Positions 9,470-20,439 of a stretch of DNA of 64,000 nt are shown piece by piece. A program made the translations under genes and the position numbers. The notes beneath the pieces were generated by a model. That model made no database searches and was not told where the DNA came from. It saw only the letters and a program-made list of their open reading frames with translations. Origin of the DNA: Anodontia alba (lineage: Eukaryota; Mollusca; Bivalvia; Lucinida; Lucinidae); assembly GCA_964016985.1 (NCBI GenBank), contig OZ024824.1, positions 124,532,803-124,596,802 of the forward strand. The letters are read 5' to 3'. The number at the start of each line of letters is the position of its first letter. Positions within the stretch are counted from its first letter, which is position 1.

Positions 9470-9615
9470 GTTCCAGAAACTAGGCTTTGAAACTTCATGC
9501 AAATTTGTCCCCTTTGTGTGAAATGCTCAAGCTTATTTTCTGGAAAAAAATAAATAAATAAAAAAATATCATCAATTTGTCGTCTGCTAAATAAGTCCAG
9601 ACAATGGGTAAGGTT
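9378..9615. repeat. Palindromic MITE, family R copy 6
   Basis: Left CTCTGCTGGATAAATATTTC with CAGCAGACGACA, right CATCAATTTGTCGTCTGCTAAA then CAGACAATGGGTAAGG. The middle has a 29-base T run and GCTTTGAAACTTCATGCAAA opposed by GTGTGAAATGCTCAAGC. A 124-residue minus-strand open frame over this region is an artefact. Confidence 0.6.
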
Positions 9616-9674
9616 ACTAACGTATTACCTGTCTTGTCTTCCAGAACTTGGGATTAGAGAACTCTCATTGAAAA

Positions 9675-9677
<3 letters not shown>

Positions 9678-9706
<29 letters not shown>
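9678..9706. repeat. (AAAT)n microsatellite
   Basis: Seven to eight AAAT units. Confidence 0.9.
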
Positions 9707-9799
9707 AAAGAAAACAAATGAAAGAAAAAAGCGCCAGACAATGAATACCAGATAACGTTTTATTTCCGACAGTATTCATAGAGGTGGGGGTAATTTCCG

Positions 9800-9965
9800 C
9801 TCTGCATACTGGGTATACATTTCAGCAGACGATATGTTTTTAAATATTTTTCCTGGAAAATAAGCTTTGACATTTCATGAAAATTGTCTCTATTTTCTAG
9901 GGAAAAAAAAGAAAACTAGCATCCATCTCTCGTCTGCTGAATTAACCCAGAGAGTGGGAAAGTTA
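9800..9965. repeat. Palindromic MITE, family R copy 7
   Basis: Left CTCTGCATACTGGG with ATTTCAGCAGACGATATG. Right CATCTCTCGTCTGCTGAATTAACCC then AGAGAGTGGGAAAG. The arms carry CCTGGAAAATAAGCTTTGAC. Confidence 0.6.
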
Positions 9966-10681
9966 ATATTGTATTACCTGTAGAGAGTTACTTAAGGTAT
10001 TCCAGTCGTACAGTAAATATTAAATCAATACAGCGATCGGTATATATCTTCCAAAACAAAAAAAAAATGTTTTATCCTGAACACAGAATTATCACGGATT
10101 ATTATCCTCTTGTGAGGCTTCCGTTTACTTATGACGCCAGAGAAGAAACAGAAAGCTTTGTCTCACGTGCCACTGTGATAAACCAAGCTAGCTTTAAATG
10201 AGGTGTAAAATCCAATAACTTCGCAGAGGAACTTGCGTCAACTCTGGTCTGTAGCAGAAGACAATTAACGGACAGAATGTAGCCTTGTAGTTCCGATTTT
10301 CCTGAAAGCAGAGTTGAGGATTTATATCATTGAAAATATCTAATATGAGAGAATTCGATTAAATGTGAACACATATATGTTTACTATTTTAAAATGTGTA
10401 TACCTACTAAGCTCTGAAAAAACAAAAGCTATGCAGATGATATTAACAGGTATTTTTTTATTTAAGATTTTTGTTTTTTTCTGGAAAGCAGGTCTTCGCA
10501 TGTGAATAAATGTTGTTTTAAGTATATTTTTTGTTCTTGTTGTTGTTTATTCGGAAAATATGTACTGATTATTCATGTGATTATTTTCATTACATTAATA
10601 CACCTACTAGTATGAAATATCCATAGCTCTAAATAAACCATTTTTAATAATATATAGTGTTTATTTGGTTGTTTTGCTCGA
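9966..10681. other. Unassigned stretch
   Basis: No supported feature. The segment 10080-10330 is of more balanced composition than its surroundings but has no long open frame or splice-like structure that I can defend. Confidence 0.4.
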
Positions 10682-10794
10682 TAATGGAGAAATAAGTCAC
10701 TAGTGTTCTAAGGTTTGCGCGTAAAAACGAGTGAGCGAAGCGAACGAGTTTTTTACAAGCAAACCTTAGAACACGAATGAATTATTTCTCCATT
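10682..10794. repeat. Palindromic MITE-like element, family U
   Basis: Arms AATGGAGAAATAA and TTATTTCTCCATT are perfect at the ends. GTGTTCTAAGGTTTG and CAAACCTTAGAACAC are perfect further in. The centre GAGTGAGCGAAGCGAACGAG is an imperfect hairpin. Only one copy is in the window. Confidence 0.75.
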
Positions 10795-10930
10795 GGACAC
10801 TACAGAATGTATCAATGGAAAGCAAAAGCCCGGGTGAGACTGCGTATGCGTGGGATGAATCTGAATCTTTGTATTTCGCGCATGCTCGAAGACACTTTAT
10901 CGCATAGCGCGACCCATATTTTCTAGACTA
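10795..10930. repeat. Dispersed segment also found at 41462
   Basis: AGAATGTATCAATGGAAAGC, then a CGCGCATGCTCGA and TATCGCATAGCGCGACCCAT tail, resemble AGAATGTATCAATAGATAAC and GCGCTTGCTCGACTGTATCG / GACGCGGCCCAT at 41462-41595. It lies directly beside the family U palindrome here but not at 41 kb. Confidence 0.5.
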
Positions 10931-11048
10931 TCAATATTTGGGTACTGCCATTAGAAGAGTCCTTATCAGAAAGTCCGAAATCAGCCTACGCATCCGCACT
11001 GTATCCCATATTTCCCTATAATATACAGTGAAAATACAGGTTTATAGG

Positions 11049-11087
11049 CGGGGAGGGGGGGGGGGGGGGGGGGGGGGGGAAGGGGGG
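11049..11087. repeat. Poly-G tract
   Basis: Almost uninterrupted G for nearly 40 bases, a candidate for assembly or sequencing error and for G-quadruplex folding. Confidence 0.9.
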
Positions 11088-11421
11088 TATGCATGATAAA
11101 GTGGTATTTTTCAGATTCTTTCCTCAGCTTTTAAAACTCTGTTCAGTTTGTTCTGATATTTCTATCAATCTTTCATACTGCACAAACACTAGTAATATTT
11201 AATCTTAACAACCGATTCCACATTTGCTTCGTATTATACAATGGAATAAATCATGGCTTACATACGTCTAGATAAGAAAGATTATCGGATAAATATTGTT
11301 TTCATTTCTCCACGAAAACATATGTTGTTGGTACTCATCAGAAGCGCCTCGGTGATATGGCTGAAAACCAAAATGCTTTAGAAAGCGCGATGGCTTTAAC
11401 TATACATTTTACATAGCTGTG

Positions 11422-11632
11422 TTAACCCATTTATACCGAATGAACTCTTCTACCACTCTCTTTGGACAAGTCCATTTCCAATTTAAGTGGTGACTGGTTT
11501 TGGTGTTAGTATTATTTATCATAGAAATGCCTGCACTTAATGCAAACTGTGTAGACCCTGATCAGACGCCGCATTGTGCGGCGTCTGATCAGGGTATACA
11601 CTGTTCGCAAATGTCCCTTTTAAATTGGTTAA
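11422..11632. mobile_element. MITE, family M copy 1
   Basis: Family M elements are ~210-225 bp with inverted ends TTAACCCATTTATGCC / GGCATAAATGGGTTAA, GGACTCTTCTACC near the left end, and an inner hairpin GTGTAGACCCTGATCAGACG / CGTCTGATCAGGGTCTACAC. Here the hairpin at about 11541-11605 is nearly perfect (GCCGCATTGTGCGGC at its tip). The right end has decayed to AAATTGGTTAA. Confidence 0.75.
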
Positions 11633-11729
11633 TTTAATGAGATCAGGACATTCGTTGTTCACTTTTTATAAACGTTTAGCTGGATACGGTATTATATAGC
11701 AGAATGCGGTATTGCTTGTTTGTGTTGAG

Positions 11730-11890
11730 GTTTTACGGCCCAGTCAACCCAATGGGGTCATGTCGAGCGCGGTAAGTTAACCTAACCACACGTTTACTGG
11801 GCAGGCTTAGTCCTCTAAGCGGTTAACCAGTATTGTGCACATTCTTTCGCCAGAAACTGACAACTGCCCTTAACTGGATACGGTATTATA
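11730..11890 (+). repeat. Dispersed repeat, family K (three copies in window)
   Basis: GTTGAGGTTTTACGGCCCAG, GGTCATGTCGAGCGCGGT, CTCTAAGCGGTTAACCAGTA and ACTGACAACTGC recur in the same order at 51640-51780, and in reverse orientation in part at 29872-29968. No inverted ends seen; it could be a SINE-like or Helitron-like fragment. Confidence 0.6.
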
Positions 11891-12159
11891 TATTGACGAA
11901 CAGCCAAAATTCTGATCATACAGCACATGTTGCTCAGATATCATCTTAAGCATTTTTCTCATGTTCAGAATCATTTGCACGTAATAATGTCACGTCATTT
12001 GTAAGATTCATTAAACTTGCGACCCGAGAAGTGTGTTTTGGGGCAAGTGAGTGCGTCCTGTGTTAGCAATTGGTGTCTAATTAACTACCAACAAGTAATT
12101 GTCTAAAACAATTTGATCCACTGTTTCGTTCGGTCTCATTGCCAAACGGTAGTCCTGAA

Positions 12160-13965
12160 TAATAATAATAACAGAAACTGAAAGATTTGTAACAAGATAG
12201 TGAAAATATTCACAGGCTTGTGAGACGTGGGAGAAACTGAAAGCCATTAAGAGAAACTGAAAGACGTTTAGCAAGATAGTTATAGCATATAAAGGGCTGA
12301 GAAACTTGGGAAAATGTTCTCCGGCCGTTAAGAGAAAGTAAAAGTCTTGTAACAAGGTAGTGACGGTATAGACAGGGCTGTGAAATTTGGGAGAAACTGG
12401 GTTAATAAGGGAAAGTGAAAGACGTGCAACAATACAGCGATATTATAAAAAAGGGCTGTGAAATCGAGAGAATGTTCTCCAGCCATTACGAGAAACTGAA
12501 TAACGCGTAACAAGATAGTGATAGTATTCGCAGGGCTGTGAATCGTAAAAAATGTTCTCCAGCCATTAAAATGAAACTGAAAGACGTGTAACAAGATAAT
12601 GATAGTATCCACAGTGCCGTGAAATTTGGGAGAATGTTATCCAGCCATTACGAGAAACCGAATAACATGTAACAAGATAGTGAAAGTAGTCACAGGGCTG
12701 TGAAGCGAACACTTGAGAGGATGTTAACCAGCCATTACGAGAAACTGAATAACATGTAACAAGATAGTGAAAGTAATCACAGGGCTGTGAAGCAAACACT
12801 TGAGAGGATGTTAACCAGCCATTACGAGACACTGAATAACCTGTAACAAGATAGTGAAAGTAATCACAGGGCTGTGAAGCAAACACTTGAGAGTATGTTA
12901 ACCAGCCATTACGAGAAATTGAATAACATGTAACAAGATAGTGAAAGTAATCACAGGGCTGTGAAGCAAACACTTGAGAGGATGTTAACCAGCCATAACG
13001 AGAACCTGAATAACATGTAACAAGATAGTGAAAGTAATCACAGGGCTGTGAAGCAAACACTTGAGAGGATGTTAACCAGCCATAACGAGAAACTGAATAA
13101 CATGTAACAAGATAGTGAAAGTAATCACAGGGCTGTGAAGCAAACACTTGAGAGGATGTTAACCAGCCATAACGAGTAACTGAATAACATGTAACAAGAT
13201 AGTGAAAGTAATCACATGGCTGTGAAGCAAACACTTGAGAGGATGTTAACCAGCCATAACGAGAAACTGAATAACATGTAACAAGATAGTGAAAATATTC
13301 ACAGGCTGTGAAGTGAACACTTGGAAGACTGCTATCCAGCCATTATGAGAAATTGAAAAGTCTTGTGACAAGATAATGATAGTATTCACATGACTGTGAA
13401 ACTTGGGTGAATGATCTCTGCCCATTATGAGAAACTGAAAGACATGTAACAAAATAGTGATAGACTTCACAGGGCCCTGATACTTTGGAGAAACTGAAAT
13501 GCATTTGAAGAAAACGACAGACATGTCAGAAGATAGTCATAGTATTCACAGGTCTGTGAAGAATAGGAGGATGATCTCCAGCCATTAAGATAAACTTAAA
13601 GACGTGTAAGAAGATAGTGATCGTACTTACAGGGCTCTGAAACTTCTGAGAATGTTCTCCGGCCATCAAGCGAAACTGAAAGACGTGTAACCATTTAATG
13701 CTTTTATTCACATGGCTGTGAACCTTGGGAGAATGTTCTCCGTTAATTAGGAGAAACTGTAAAATGTGTTACAAGATAGTGATAGCATATACAGGGCTGT
13801 GAAACTTTGGAAAATGTTCTCCGACCATTGAGGGAAACTGAAAGACGTGTTACAAGATAGTAATAGTATATATAGGTAAATGAAACATGGGAGAAACTTA
13901 AAGCCATTAAGTGAAACGACGTAGAATAAAATAACGATAGTATTCACAGGTCTGCATTTATCAGT
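12160..13965. repeat. 80-87 bp minisatellite with homogenised 87-bp core
   Basis: About 21 units. The core has ACTTGAGAGG-type starts at 12711, 12798, 12885, 12972, 13059, 13146 and 13233, exactly 87 bp apart, then 86 to 13319. Flanking units are ~80-82 bp and much more diverged (ATGTTCTCCAGCCATTA... AACAAGATAGTGATAGTATT... CACAGGGCTGTGAA). Since 87 is divisible by three, the minus strand stays open as a 222-residue frame (12566-13234) with a 29-residue repeat. That frame closes where the unit length changes, so I treat it as non-coding. Confidence 0.92.
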
Positions 13966-14122
13966 GAGTTATAAAGGTTCAATGAGGATGTGTGCAAGTG
14001 ATAATTGTGGAAATACAGACTTGTTAAAAACAGCTGTGATGCTGCGATACACACACGTGTCATGATCTGCGAGTAACCAACTTACACTATTATTATTTTA
14101 ATATAATCTATCATGTCTATTC

Positions 14123-14342
14123 GAGCCGGGACACAGTATTTCTTACAAGATTGTATGTGCGCCCAGCGAAGACTCAGATCATCTCGCGCTTCCGCAGGAC
14201 ACTCTGTAGATACATGTAGCCAATGATGCTATGCGTCTTCGTGCGAACAGCGAAGACTCTGATCAGCCTGCGTATCCGCGCAGGCTGATCAGAGTCTTCA
14301 CTGGGCGCACAAGTAATCTTGTAGAAAGGCTGTGTCCCGGCT
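14123..14342. mobile_element. MITE, family Q copy 1
   Basis: Family Q elements are ~220 bp with inverted ends GAGCCGGGACACAG / CTGTGTCCCGGCTC, followed by ACAAGATT and GTGCGCCCAGCGAAGACTC / GAGTCTTCACTGGGCGCAC. Near the right end this copy has the hairpin CTCTGATCAGCCTGCG / CGCAGGCTGATCAGAG. Termini and hairpin are well preserved. Confidence 0.85.
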
Positions 14343-14766
14343 CATTTTCAATTTTGAAACTCGTATCAAGACCTATTGATTGATACCATTATCGCCTTCA
14401 CACTTGGGTAAAACAAATGATTTTATTCAAATCGCTGGTGAGAAAACAACAAAGAGAACCAGCAATGTTTGTCAGTGTCGCTCCGTAAAAATAGATCTAT
14501 GGCATATGTGACCACCATAGTCTGATCAGGATCTCCTCTGAACGTTAACAGTATGAACTTTAAGAATATTTTGGCGAACAGCTGAGACCTTGATCAGACT
14601 GCGCTGATGTGCCTGTTGATTTGGGTTTCAGCTGGCCACATAATTATGTCATAAGGTCTTTTTTTCTATGCGGAGAGCTCCTTCATGAGTCTTCATAGTC
14701 AACATTTGTGCGTATATGGATGCGGTCATCGAACACCAAGGATATATAGGAAGCGACTTCATATAT

Positions 14767-15018
14767 GAGCCGCTACGTCAGAAAACGTACCTACGGATAC
14801 ACGCGCCCTGCAAATATACAGATCAGCATGCACATACGCACAGTCTGCCCAGAATCTTCACTGGGCACATTTGGAACAGCCAAGGACGTAGTATAGTTTC
14901 TTCATGCGGACAACCAAGATTACAACGAAGATTCTGACCAGATTGCGTAGATGCGCAGGCTGATTTGAGTCTTCGTTAGGCGCACATCAAAAGCTACCTT
15001 TTGTCACGCTACGGCTCA
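14767..15018. mobile_element. MITE, family Q copy 2 (diverged)
   Basis: Left GAGCCGCTACGTC, right ACGCTACGGCTC. Inner CAGATCAGCATGCACATACG and CAGATTGCGTAGATGCGCAG mark the hairpin arms. Longer than other copies and with many substitutions. Confidence 0.65.
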
Positions 15019-15354
15019 TATGCATGTACTCGGATACGAGTCCGGGTCCGGTTTGTTGACCAATATAGAGAAATGGTACATGTAAGCCGCAAGCTATGTG
15101 AAGCATTCGCACCCGTGTATATCGATTTCTACGGATACTGATAATATGTTCTATCAAACAGGGATTCTAGTCATCCACACTTTTGTTTTTCTTCATTGTT
15201 GTCTTCTTTCCTAGAATATTTACGTGTTTGAGCAGTTATCACCATTATATCTGAGAGATCATATATGAGAATCCTAGATATTTGAGTTCATTAACGACTC
15301 TCCAATTTGTTTATGAATGTTTAGATGACGCATTGTTACAACGCATAAACCCAA

Positions 15355-15560
15355 ATAAACCCATTTAAGCCGAATGGACTTTTCTACCATAACTCGTTGG
15401 ACCGGTCCGTTTCCAATAGAAGGGGCTTTATGGAAATGCATGTTTTTAATGCAAACGGTGTAGACCCTGATTAGACGCCACGTTCTGTGGCGTCTGATCT
15501 GGGTCTATACTGTTTGCATATGTTCCATTTATGGGACACTAGACATAAGTAGGTTTAGAT
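15355..15560. mobile_element. MITE, family M copy 2
   Basis: CCCATTTAAGCCGAATGGAC at the left, GGGACACTAGACATAAGTAGG at the right. The inner hairpin is GTAGACCCTGATTAGACGCC / GGCGTCTGATCTGGGTCTAT. Confidence 0.75.
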
Positions 15561-15785
15561 AGAAAAAAATACTGAACAATATACTGACATGTTCAAATAT
15601 CAGTAAAATTCTTAGGAAATGCCTAAATCAGGTAGTGTTGGGAATCGGTCAGAATTTCATAGTCGATCATCGGTTTTGTAAAACCGACTGATCATCGATT
15701 AATAATCGACGTGTAGAAAATATATTCACTCTTAATTTAGGTACTTATTTATCCAGATCAATAAGAGGGATATCCAGATAATATT

Positions 15786-15896
15786 TTCTTATTTCTCCAT
15801 GAAAATATGTTATGTGTACTCATTAGAAGCGCCTCATAGAGGCGCTTCTAACGAGTACCCACAACATATGTTTTCATGGAGAAATAAGAAAAATAT
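15786..15896. repeat. Palindrome related to the family P centre
   Basis: TTATTTCTCCATGAAAATATG and CATATGTTTTCATGGAGAAATAA enclose ACTCATTAGAAGCGCCTC / GAGGCGCTTCTAACGAGTAC. It has the P 'ACTCGTTAGAACCGCCTC' logic but different flanks and GAAGCG in place of GAACCG. A half copy lies at about 11305-11350. It is a sister family rather than a decayed P copy. Confidence 0.75.
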
Positions 15897-16183
15897 CTGT
15901 ACTTTTCGGTTGACCTATTTACAGCTATTTTATCTTTTTTTTTTTTCACTTTTATTGACCATAAATCTAATCCAAATAAAGAGATTTGAATTACATTTCT
16001 TTATAACTTGCCTATAAAAATAAAACGTTAGAAAATATGTTTCTAAAAATAGAATTTTCCTTTTAGTCGACTATAAAAAAATCTTTCCGATCATCAGTCA
16101 CAAGAGGCAAAAGTGACTCATGATCGAGTATAATCGAGCAGCAGTGACAACACTACCACAATCAGGAGCAGAGCCTTTCTGTG

Positions 16184-16460
16184 CATTACGAAAACATGCC
16201 TATTCAAATATATAGAAGATTTCAACTCCAAAAACTCAAAAATTTTCAGATAAAACCCCCGATATTTTTCATGCTTCTGGTCAGAACATAGATTGTGGGG
16301 ACTCGTTAGAATTGCCTCGGCGAGGCGGTTCTAACGAGTACCACAATCTATGTTTTTTAGCAAAATAAGAAAAATAATGTATACCCCTGTAAACCCCAGT
16401 TTTACGATATAAAAGTGGGATTGAAGGGGGTCAAATTTATATAGGCGTATTTTCGTGATG
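16184..16460. mobile_element. Palindromic MITE, family P copy 4 (reverse orientation)
   Basis: CATTACGAAAACATGCCTAT to ATAGGCGTATTTTCGTGATG. The central palindrome carries one substitution (AATTGCCTCGG in place of AACCGCCTCGG on the left stem). The AACCCC hairpin arm lies on the right. Confidence 0.87.
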
Positions 16461-17639
16461 GACTCCGAGAGAAGAAGGGATTCGAATCAAACGATGCCAA
16501 GACAAAACAGAACCCTTGCAATAATCGACATACACAGAATAACTGAAACAGAGGAACCCCCAGAACTGCCAGACCAAATACAAAAATATCTGTGTTTAGA
16601 GTAAGTCTTCCCTACCTAATTTTCCTGGTGAAACCTAGCATTTCTTTCTCTTTTTTTTTTTCTTTTTTTTCATGTTTTCTCAAAGAAAGGTATTACTCGG
16701 ATAAAATATTAATGCTAAATATTTAGACAGGTAGGTATGAGCAAACAGTGTAGACCCAGATCAAACTGCTCGTATAAGAGCAGTTTAATCAGGGTTACAC
16801 TGTTTGCCATTCTATCAGTATTTTTAGACACATCAACGGACAGTCTCACAGACTTGATAAAGTTTTATGTGAATTATGGTGCTTAGTCCAAATATATCTA
16901 GTAATTATGGTATAATTCTACAAAAAATATGTAATAAAATATAAGAGTTCCTACCTACCCTTTCTATTTTTCTAACATGTCACCCTAAACACATATATAT
17001 TTTTTTTTATTTGGCAAAAACTGTTATACTACTACTGCGGGCTTAAACTAGTTTAATTCAGACGCAGCTCAAAATTACATATACACGTATGTGTAAGACA
17101 CATATTCGATAAGGCTGAGATGTGTTTAACACATTTTTCCGTTTTTGGTGTAGCATTTCTCTTATCATTTCAATTAAGATTGTAATCAGGCGAGGCTACT
17201 GCTTTCCCTTGCAGATATAGTTGACATTAAAACTTCATTACGATAGTAACTACTAGTTTCAGATTTGGCCATTGAACATCACCGTGCAAAATTATTAAAA
17301 ACGCTAAGCTCTAAAGCCCCTATTGCTATGATGTTACTTATATCTTACTTGGTCTAATTTTTTCAAGTTTAAATCTAACCGTAAAACTTTCCTTCAAGCG
17401 AGAAGAATCATGTGACAGTCCTGCTAAACAATGGTATGCTCGAATGGCCACCTGGCTCTCCTGGCTCTGTTACAATAAATAAGTTTTACCTTTTTGTTTT
17501 TGAGTTGAGGTTTTCACCTATTTTGTATGTGGCTTTTTTGTTCTCCATATTTTTCTCTCATAACTGACCAAAGTGGTTCCTCTGTTGCAGTTCTTCTTTG
17601 TTTGTGAGTCTGTGGTTTAATATGTGGCGTTTGTGTTGT
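16461..17639. other. Gene-free stretch with one family M hairpin
   Basis: 16741-16808 is a hairpin GCAAACAGTGTAGACCC...GGGTTACACTGTTTGC with a GAGCAGTTT inner arm, a family M core without its ends. Nothing else is recognisable. Confidence 0.5.
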
Positions 17640-17913
17640 CATTACGAAAACACGCCTATTCAAATATATTGAAAATTTCACCACCAAAAACTGAAAGTTT
17701 TTAGATAAAATTTTGATATTTTTCATATGTCTGCTCAAAACATTGATTATTGGTACTCGTTTGAACCGCCTCGGCGAGGCGGTTCTAACGAGTACCCACA
17801 ATCTATGTTTTGAGCAGAAATAAGAAAATAATGTATACCCCTGTAAACCCCAGTTTTACTGTTTAAAAATGGGTTTAAGGGGGTCAAAATTATATAGGCA
17901 TATTTTCATGATG
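17640..17913. mobile_element. Palindromic MITE, family P copy 5 (reverse orientation)
   Basis: CATTACGAAAACACGCCTAT to ATAGGCATATTTTCATGATG. Central AACCGCCTCGGCGAGGCGGTT intact. Confidence 0.87.
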
Positions 17914-18256
17914 CCTTATTTATTCTTTAGCTCTCCTTCTTTTTAGTGCCTCGACAGAGATGTTTTATAATGTTAAATAAAATGTACTTGTTGACATCTT
18001 AAACATTAAAAAGAAAAAAAAACTGCGAATTTTAATTTAACCAATTGGAAACTCTGTCTTTAGCCTCACTGTTTTCTCCTCTAGTGTTACCTGTTTACGT
18101 ATATGTAGGTATAAAATTAACCCATAAAACTAGGTCTGTAGTTTTGGCAAAGCTTCATGAAAAGATTAGGCCATTCATTATAAAACAAAATGATACTTCC
18201 AATTTATTCCGTACTGAAGAAATATGAGCTCAATGGAGAGCACATTAAAGAAGATT

Positions 18257-18535
18257 CATCACGAAAACATGCCTATATACTTTTGACCCCCTTAAACCCC
18301 ACTTTTATACAGTAAAACCGGGGTTTACAGGGGTATACATTATTTTTCTTATTTCAGCTCAAAAACATAGATTGTGGGTACTCGTTAGAACCGCCTCGGC
18401 GAGGCGGTTCTAACGAGTACCCACAATCTATGTTTTAATCAGAAATATGAAAAATATCAGAATTTTTTATCAGATAATTTTCATTTTTTGGTGGTAAAAT
18501 TTTCAGTATATTTGAATAGGCGTGTTTTCGTAATG
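18257..18535. mobile_element. Palindromic MITE, family P copy 6
   Basis: CATCACGAAAACATGCCTAT to AATAGGCGTGTTTTCGTAATG. The central stem, CATAGATTGTGGGTACTCG / CGAGTACCCACAATCTATG around AACCGCCTCGGCGAGGCGGTT, is perfect. This is a good reference copy for the family. Confidence 0.9.
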
Positions 18536-18694
18536 GAACAAGTGAATGCGCATAAGCTGAATTATTTATACAATGACATGTGGCTTCTGGTTACTCAGTT
18601 ATCAACTTTAAATCTTGAATACTCAGTCACATCAGTGATCCTCATAAAGATTTCTAAAAATCCAGGACTGGATTCAATGATGAAAAAAAAGACC

Positions 18695-18940
18695 AGGGCC
18701 CAGTTGTTCAAAGCTAACGACATCGTTAGTTAACGATTCGTTAAAATTTACATGGAGTGGTACGCAAATATGCTGAAATTTTTTGCTGAAAAAATGTGAG
18801 TAGCTTTTGCAGTGCAAAAGCTACTCACATTTTTTCAGCAAAAAATATCAGAATATTGTGTATTGAATCCCCTAGAACAGTTAACGAAATGACCCTTAAC
18901 GAGCTCGTTAAGCTAACGACGCTTTGAACAACTGGGCCCA
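18695..18940. mobile_element. MITE with GGGCCCAGTTGTTCAAAGC ends
   Basis: Left GGGCCCAGTTGTTCAAAGC and right GCTTTGAACAACTGGGCCC are perfect inverted repeats; GCTAACGAC and GTTAACGA words lie inside both. The centre (18779-18845) is a second perfect hairpin, CTGAAAAAATGTGAGTAGC / GCTACTCACATTTTTTCAG, with a one-base loop. It looks like a MITE into which another palindrome was inserted, or a two-tier foldback. Confidence 0.85.
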
Positions 18941-18949
18941 GGAAAATAT

Positions 18950-19028
18950 AAACTACATGACTGTGAAGTACGAGGAGACGTTTTACGGCCACCAGAGGGC
19001 ACTTACCAGCTTTAATTAAGATAAAATT
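18950..19028. repeat. Family W fragment
   Basis: CTGTGAAGTACGAGGAGACG and the following GGCACTTACCAGC...AAGATAAAAT match the 'GAAGTACGAGGAGACGTTCG ... GGTAAAATAAAA' part of the 5.7-6.8 kb repeat. Confidence 0.6.
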
Positions 19029-19259
19029 GCGCCAGCGCACGACAACACCTACAATAAAACATGTGTTACCAACAAAGAACAGCCTGCATATCTACCCAGT
19101 GAGGCAAGTGTTGTTGTTCATCCCTCTTTGGATAGCTCGAAGGCTGTAGAAGGCACATGCGATCAGCGAAGACCCTGATCAGACTGCGCGAATAAGCAGG
19201 CTGATCTGAGTCTTCGCTGGTCGCACAAGTCTTATTGTAGGTTTTATTGTGCGCTGGTT
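19029..19259. mobile_element. MITE, family Q copy 3
   Basis: Ends GCCAGCGCACGACAACACC and CCTACAATAAAACATGTG, against CACAAGTCTTATTGTAGG and TTATTGTGCGCTGGT. Inside is AGACCCTGATCAGACTGCGC / GCAGGCTGATCTGAGTCTTC. Confidence 0.75.
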
Positions 19260-20005
19260 CAAATAGTTTCGAAAAGCATTGACCCTTGAGTACAATTGAC
19301 ACACTCACAAAACGAAGCAAACCCGTTTTCTACATAAGTTTAGACCGGAAGTCGTAGGCTGAATTTGGTACAGAAATAATTTATGCGACATTTGATGATA
19401 TAGTTAAAATGCTAGTTTATTTGTAGAATGTCATTTTTTCTCCGACGCTGCTGGTTCAATCATGCATGCAGGCATTTTTTCTCATTCACAAAGATTCATA
19501 ATGAAACGTATTGGGGGAATCAGAAGCCGACATTGCGAGTCGGTAGGACGCATCTGTCCATCAAAGACATTTGATTGAATGATGTCCCGTCTGTTGGCTG
19601 CTTAAATGTATCAGGTCAAAAGTCACAACCGTCCAGTAAAATCACTAACTTGTTCGTACATGTACGACTGGCATCCATCCCACTGTTATCATGTCTGTAT
19701 GTATGCGCAAAAGTACTAAATTCAAAGGCCAATAACTGATAAAACATAATTAAAATCATAGCAAAACACTGCGTAATGCGCCGCCACTGGTTACTAGAAG
19801 ACGTCACACTCTTTTTAAAAGGACAATCTACGTTTACCATCACTGTTTGGGGCAGTAAATTTTGACAGTGAATAAATTTTAATTCCTTGAAAATGTATGC
19901 TATGTGTATGCTTCCTTCATTCATTTCATTTTATTTTTCTATGTTGTTGTCTTCTAAAAATTCTGTGTGTGTTGAAATAACCCTCAGATTTTACAAATCG
20001 ACTTG

Positions 20006-20007
<2 letters not shown>
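19260..20007. other. Unassigned stretch
   Basis: A 102-residue minus-strand open frame (19616-19924) has no recognisable domain and no supporting neighbours; I do not call it. Confidence 0.4.

Positions 20008-20065
<58 letters not shown>
20008..20065. repeat. (CT)n microsatellite
   Basis: About 29 uninterrupted CT units. Confidence 0.97.
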
Positions 20066-20068
<3 letters not shown>

Positions 20069-20136
20069 GTTGGTGTGGGCGCAATCATACGTGCTCACTT
20101 CTTTAATTTCACTTTTAAACGAACGATAGACCTGTA

Positions 20137-20416
20137 CATCACGAAAACACGCCTGTATAATTTTGACCCCCCTTAAACCCCACTTTTATATATGGTAAAG
20201 CTGGTGTTTACAGGGGTGTACATTATTTTTCTTATTTTGCTAAAAACATAGATTGTGGGTACTCGTTAGAACCGCCTCGCTGAGGCGGTTGTAACGAGTA
20301 CCACAATCTATGTTTAGAGCAGAAATATGAAAATATCATTTTTTTTTTTATCTGAAAATTTTTCTTTTTTGGTTGTAAACTTTTCAAGATATTTTAATAG
20401 GCGTGTTTTCGTAATG
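20137..20416. mobile_element. Palindromic MITE, family P copy 7
   Basis: CATCACGAAAACACGCCTGT to TAATAGGCGTGTTTTCGTAATG. The central stem has one substitution (GCGGTTGTAACG). Confidence 0.87.
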
Positions 20417-20439
20417 ACAGTTTAAAAATATATAGTCAT

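Noticed and set aside
12566..13234. 222-residue minus-strand frame with perfect 29-residue repeats
   Set aside because: It follows exactly the 87-bp minisatellite core and closes where unit length departs from a multiple of three; no signal, domain or flanking exon signs.
12160..13965. CRISPR-like array
   Set aside because: Units are contiguous with no unique spacers; it is a minisatellite in eukaryotic sequence.
19616..19924. 102-residue minus-strand frame
   Set aside because: No recognisable domain, no codon pattern or neighbours; length is within chance for the window.
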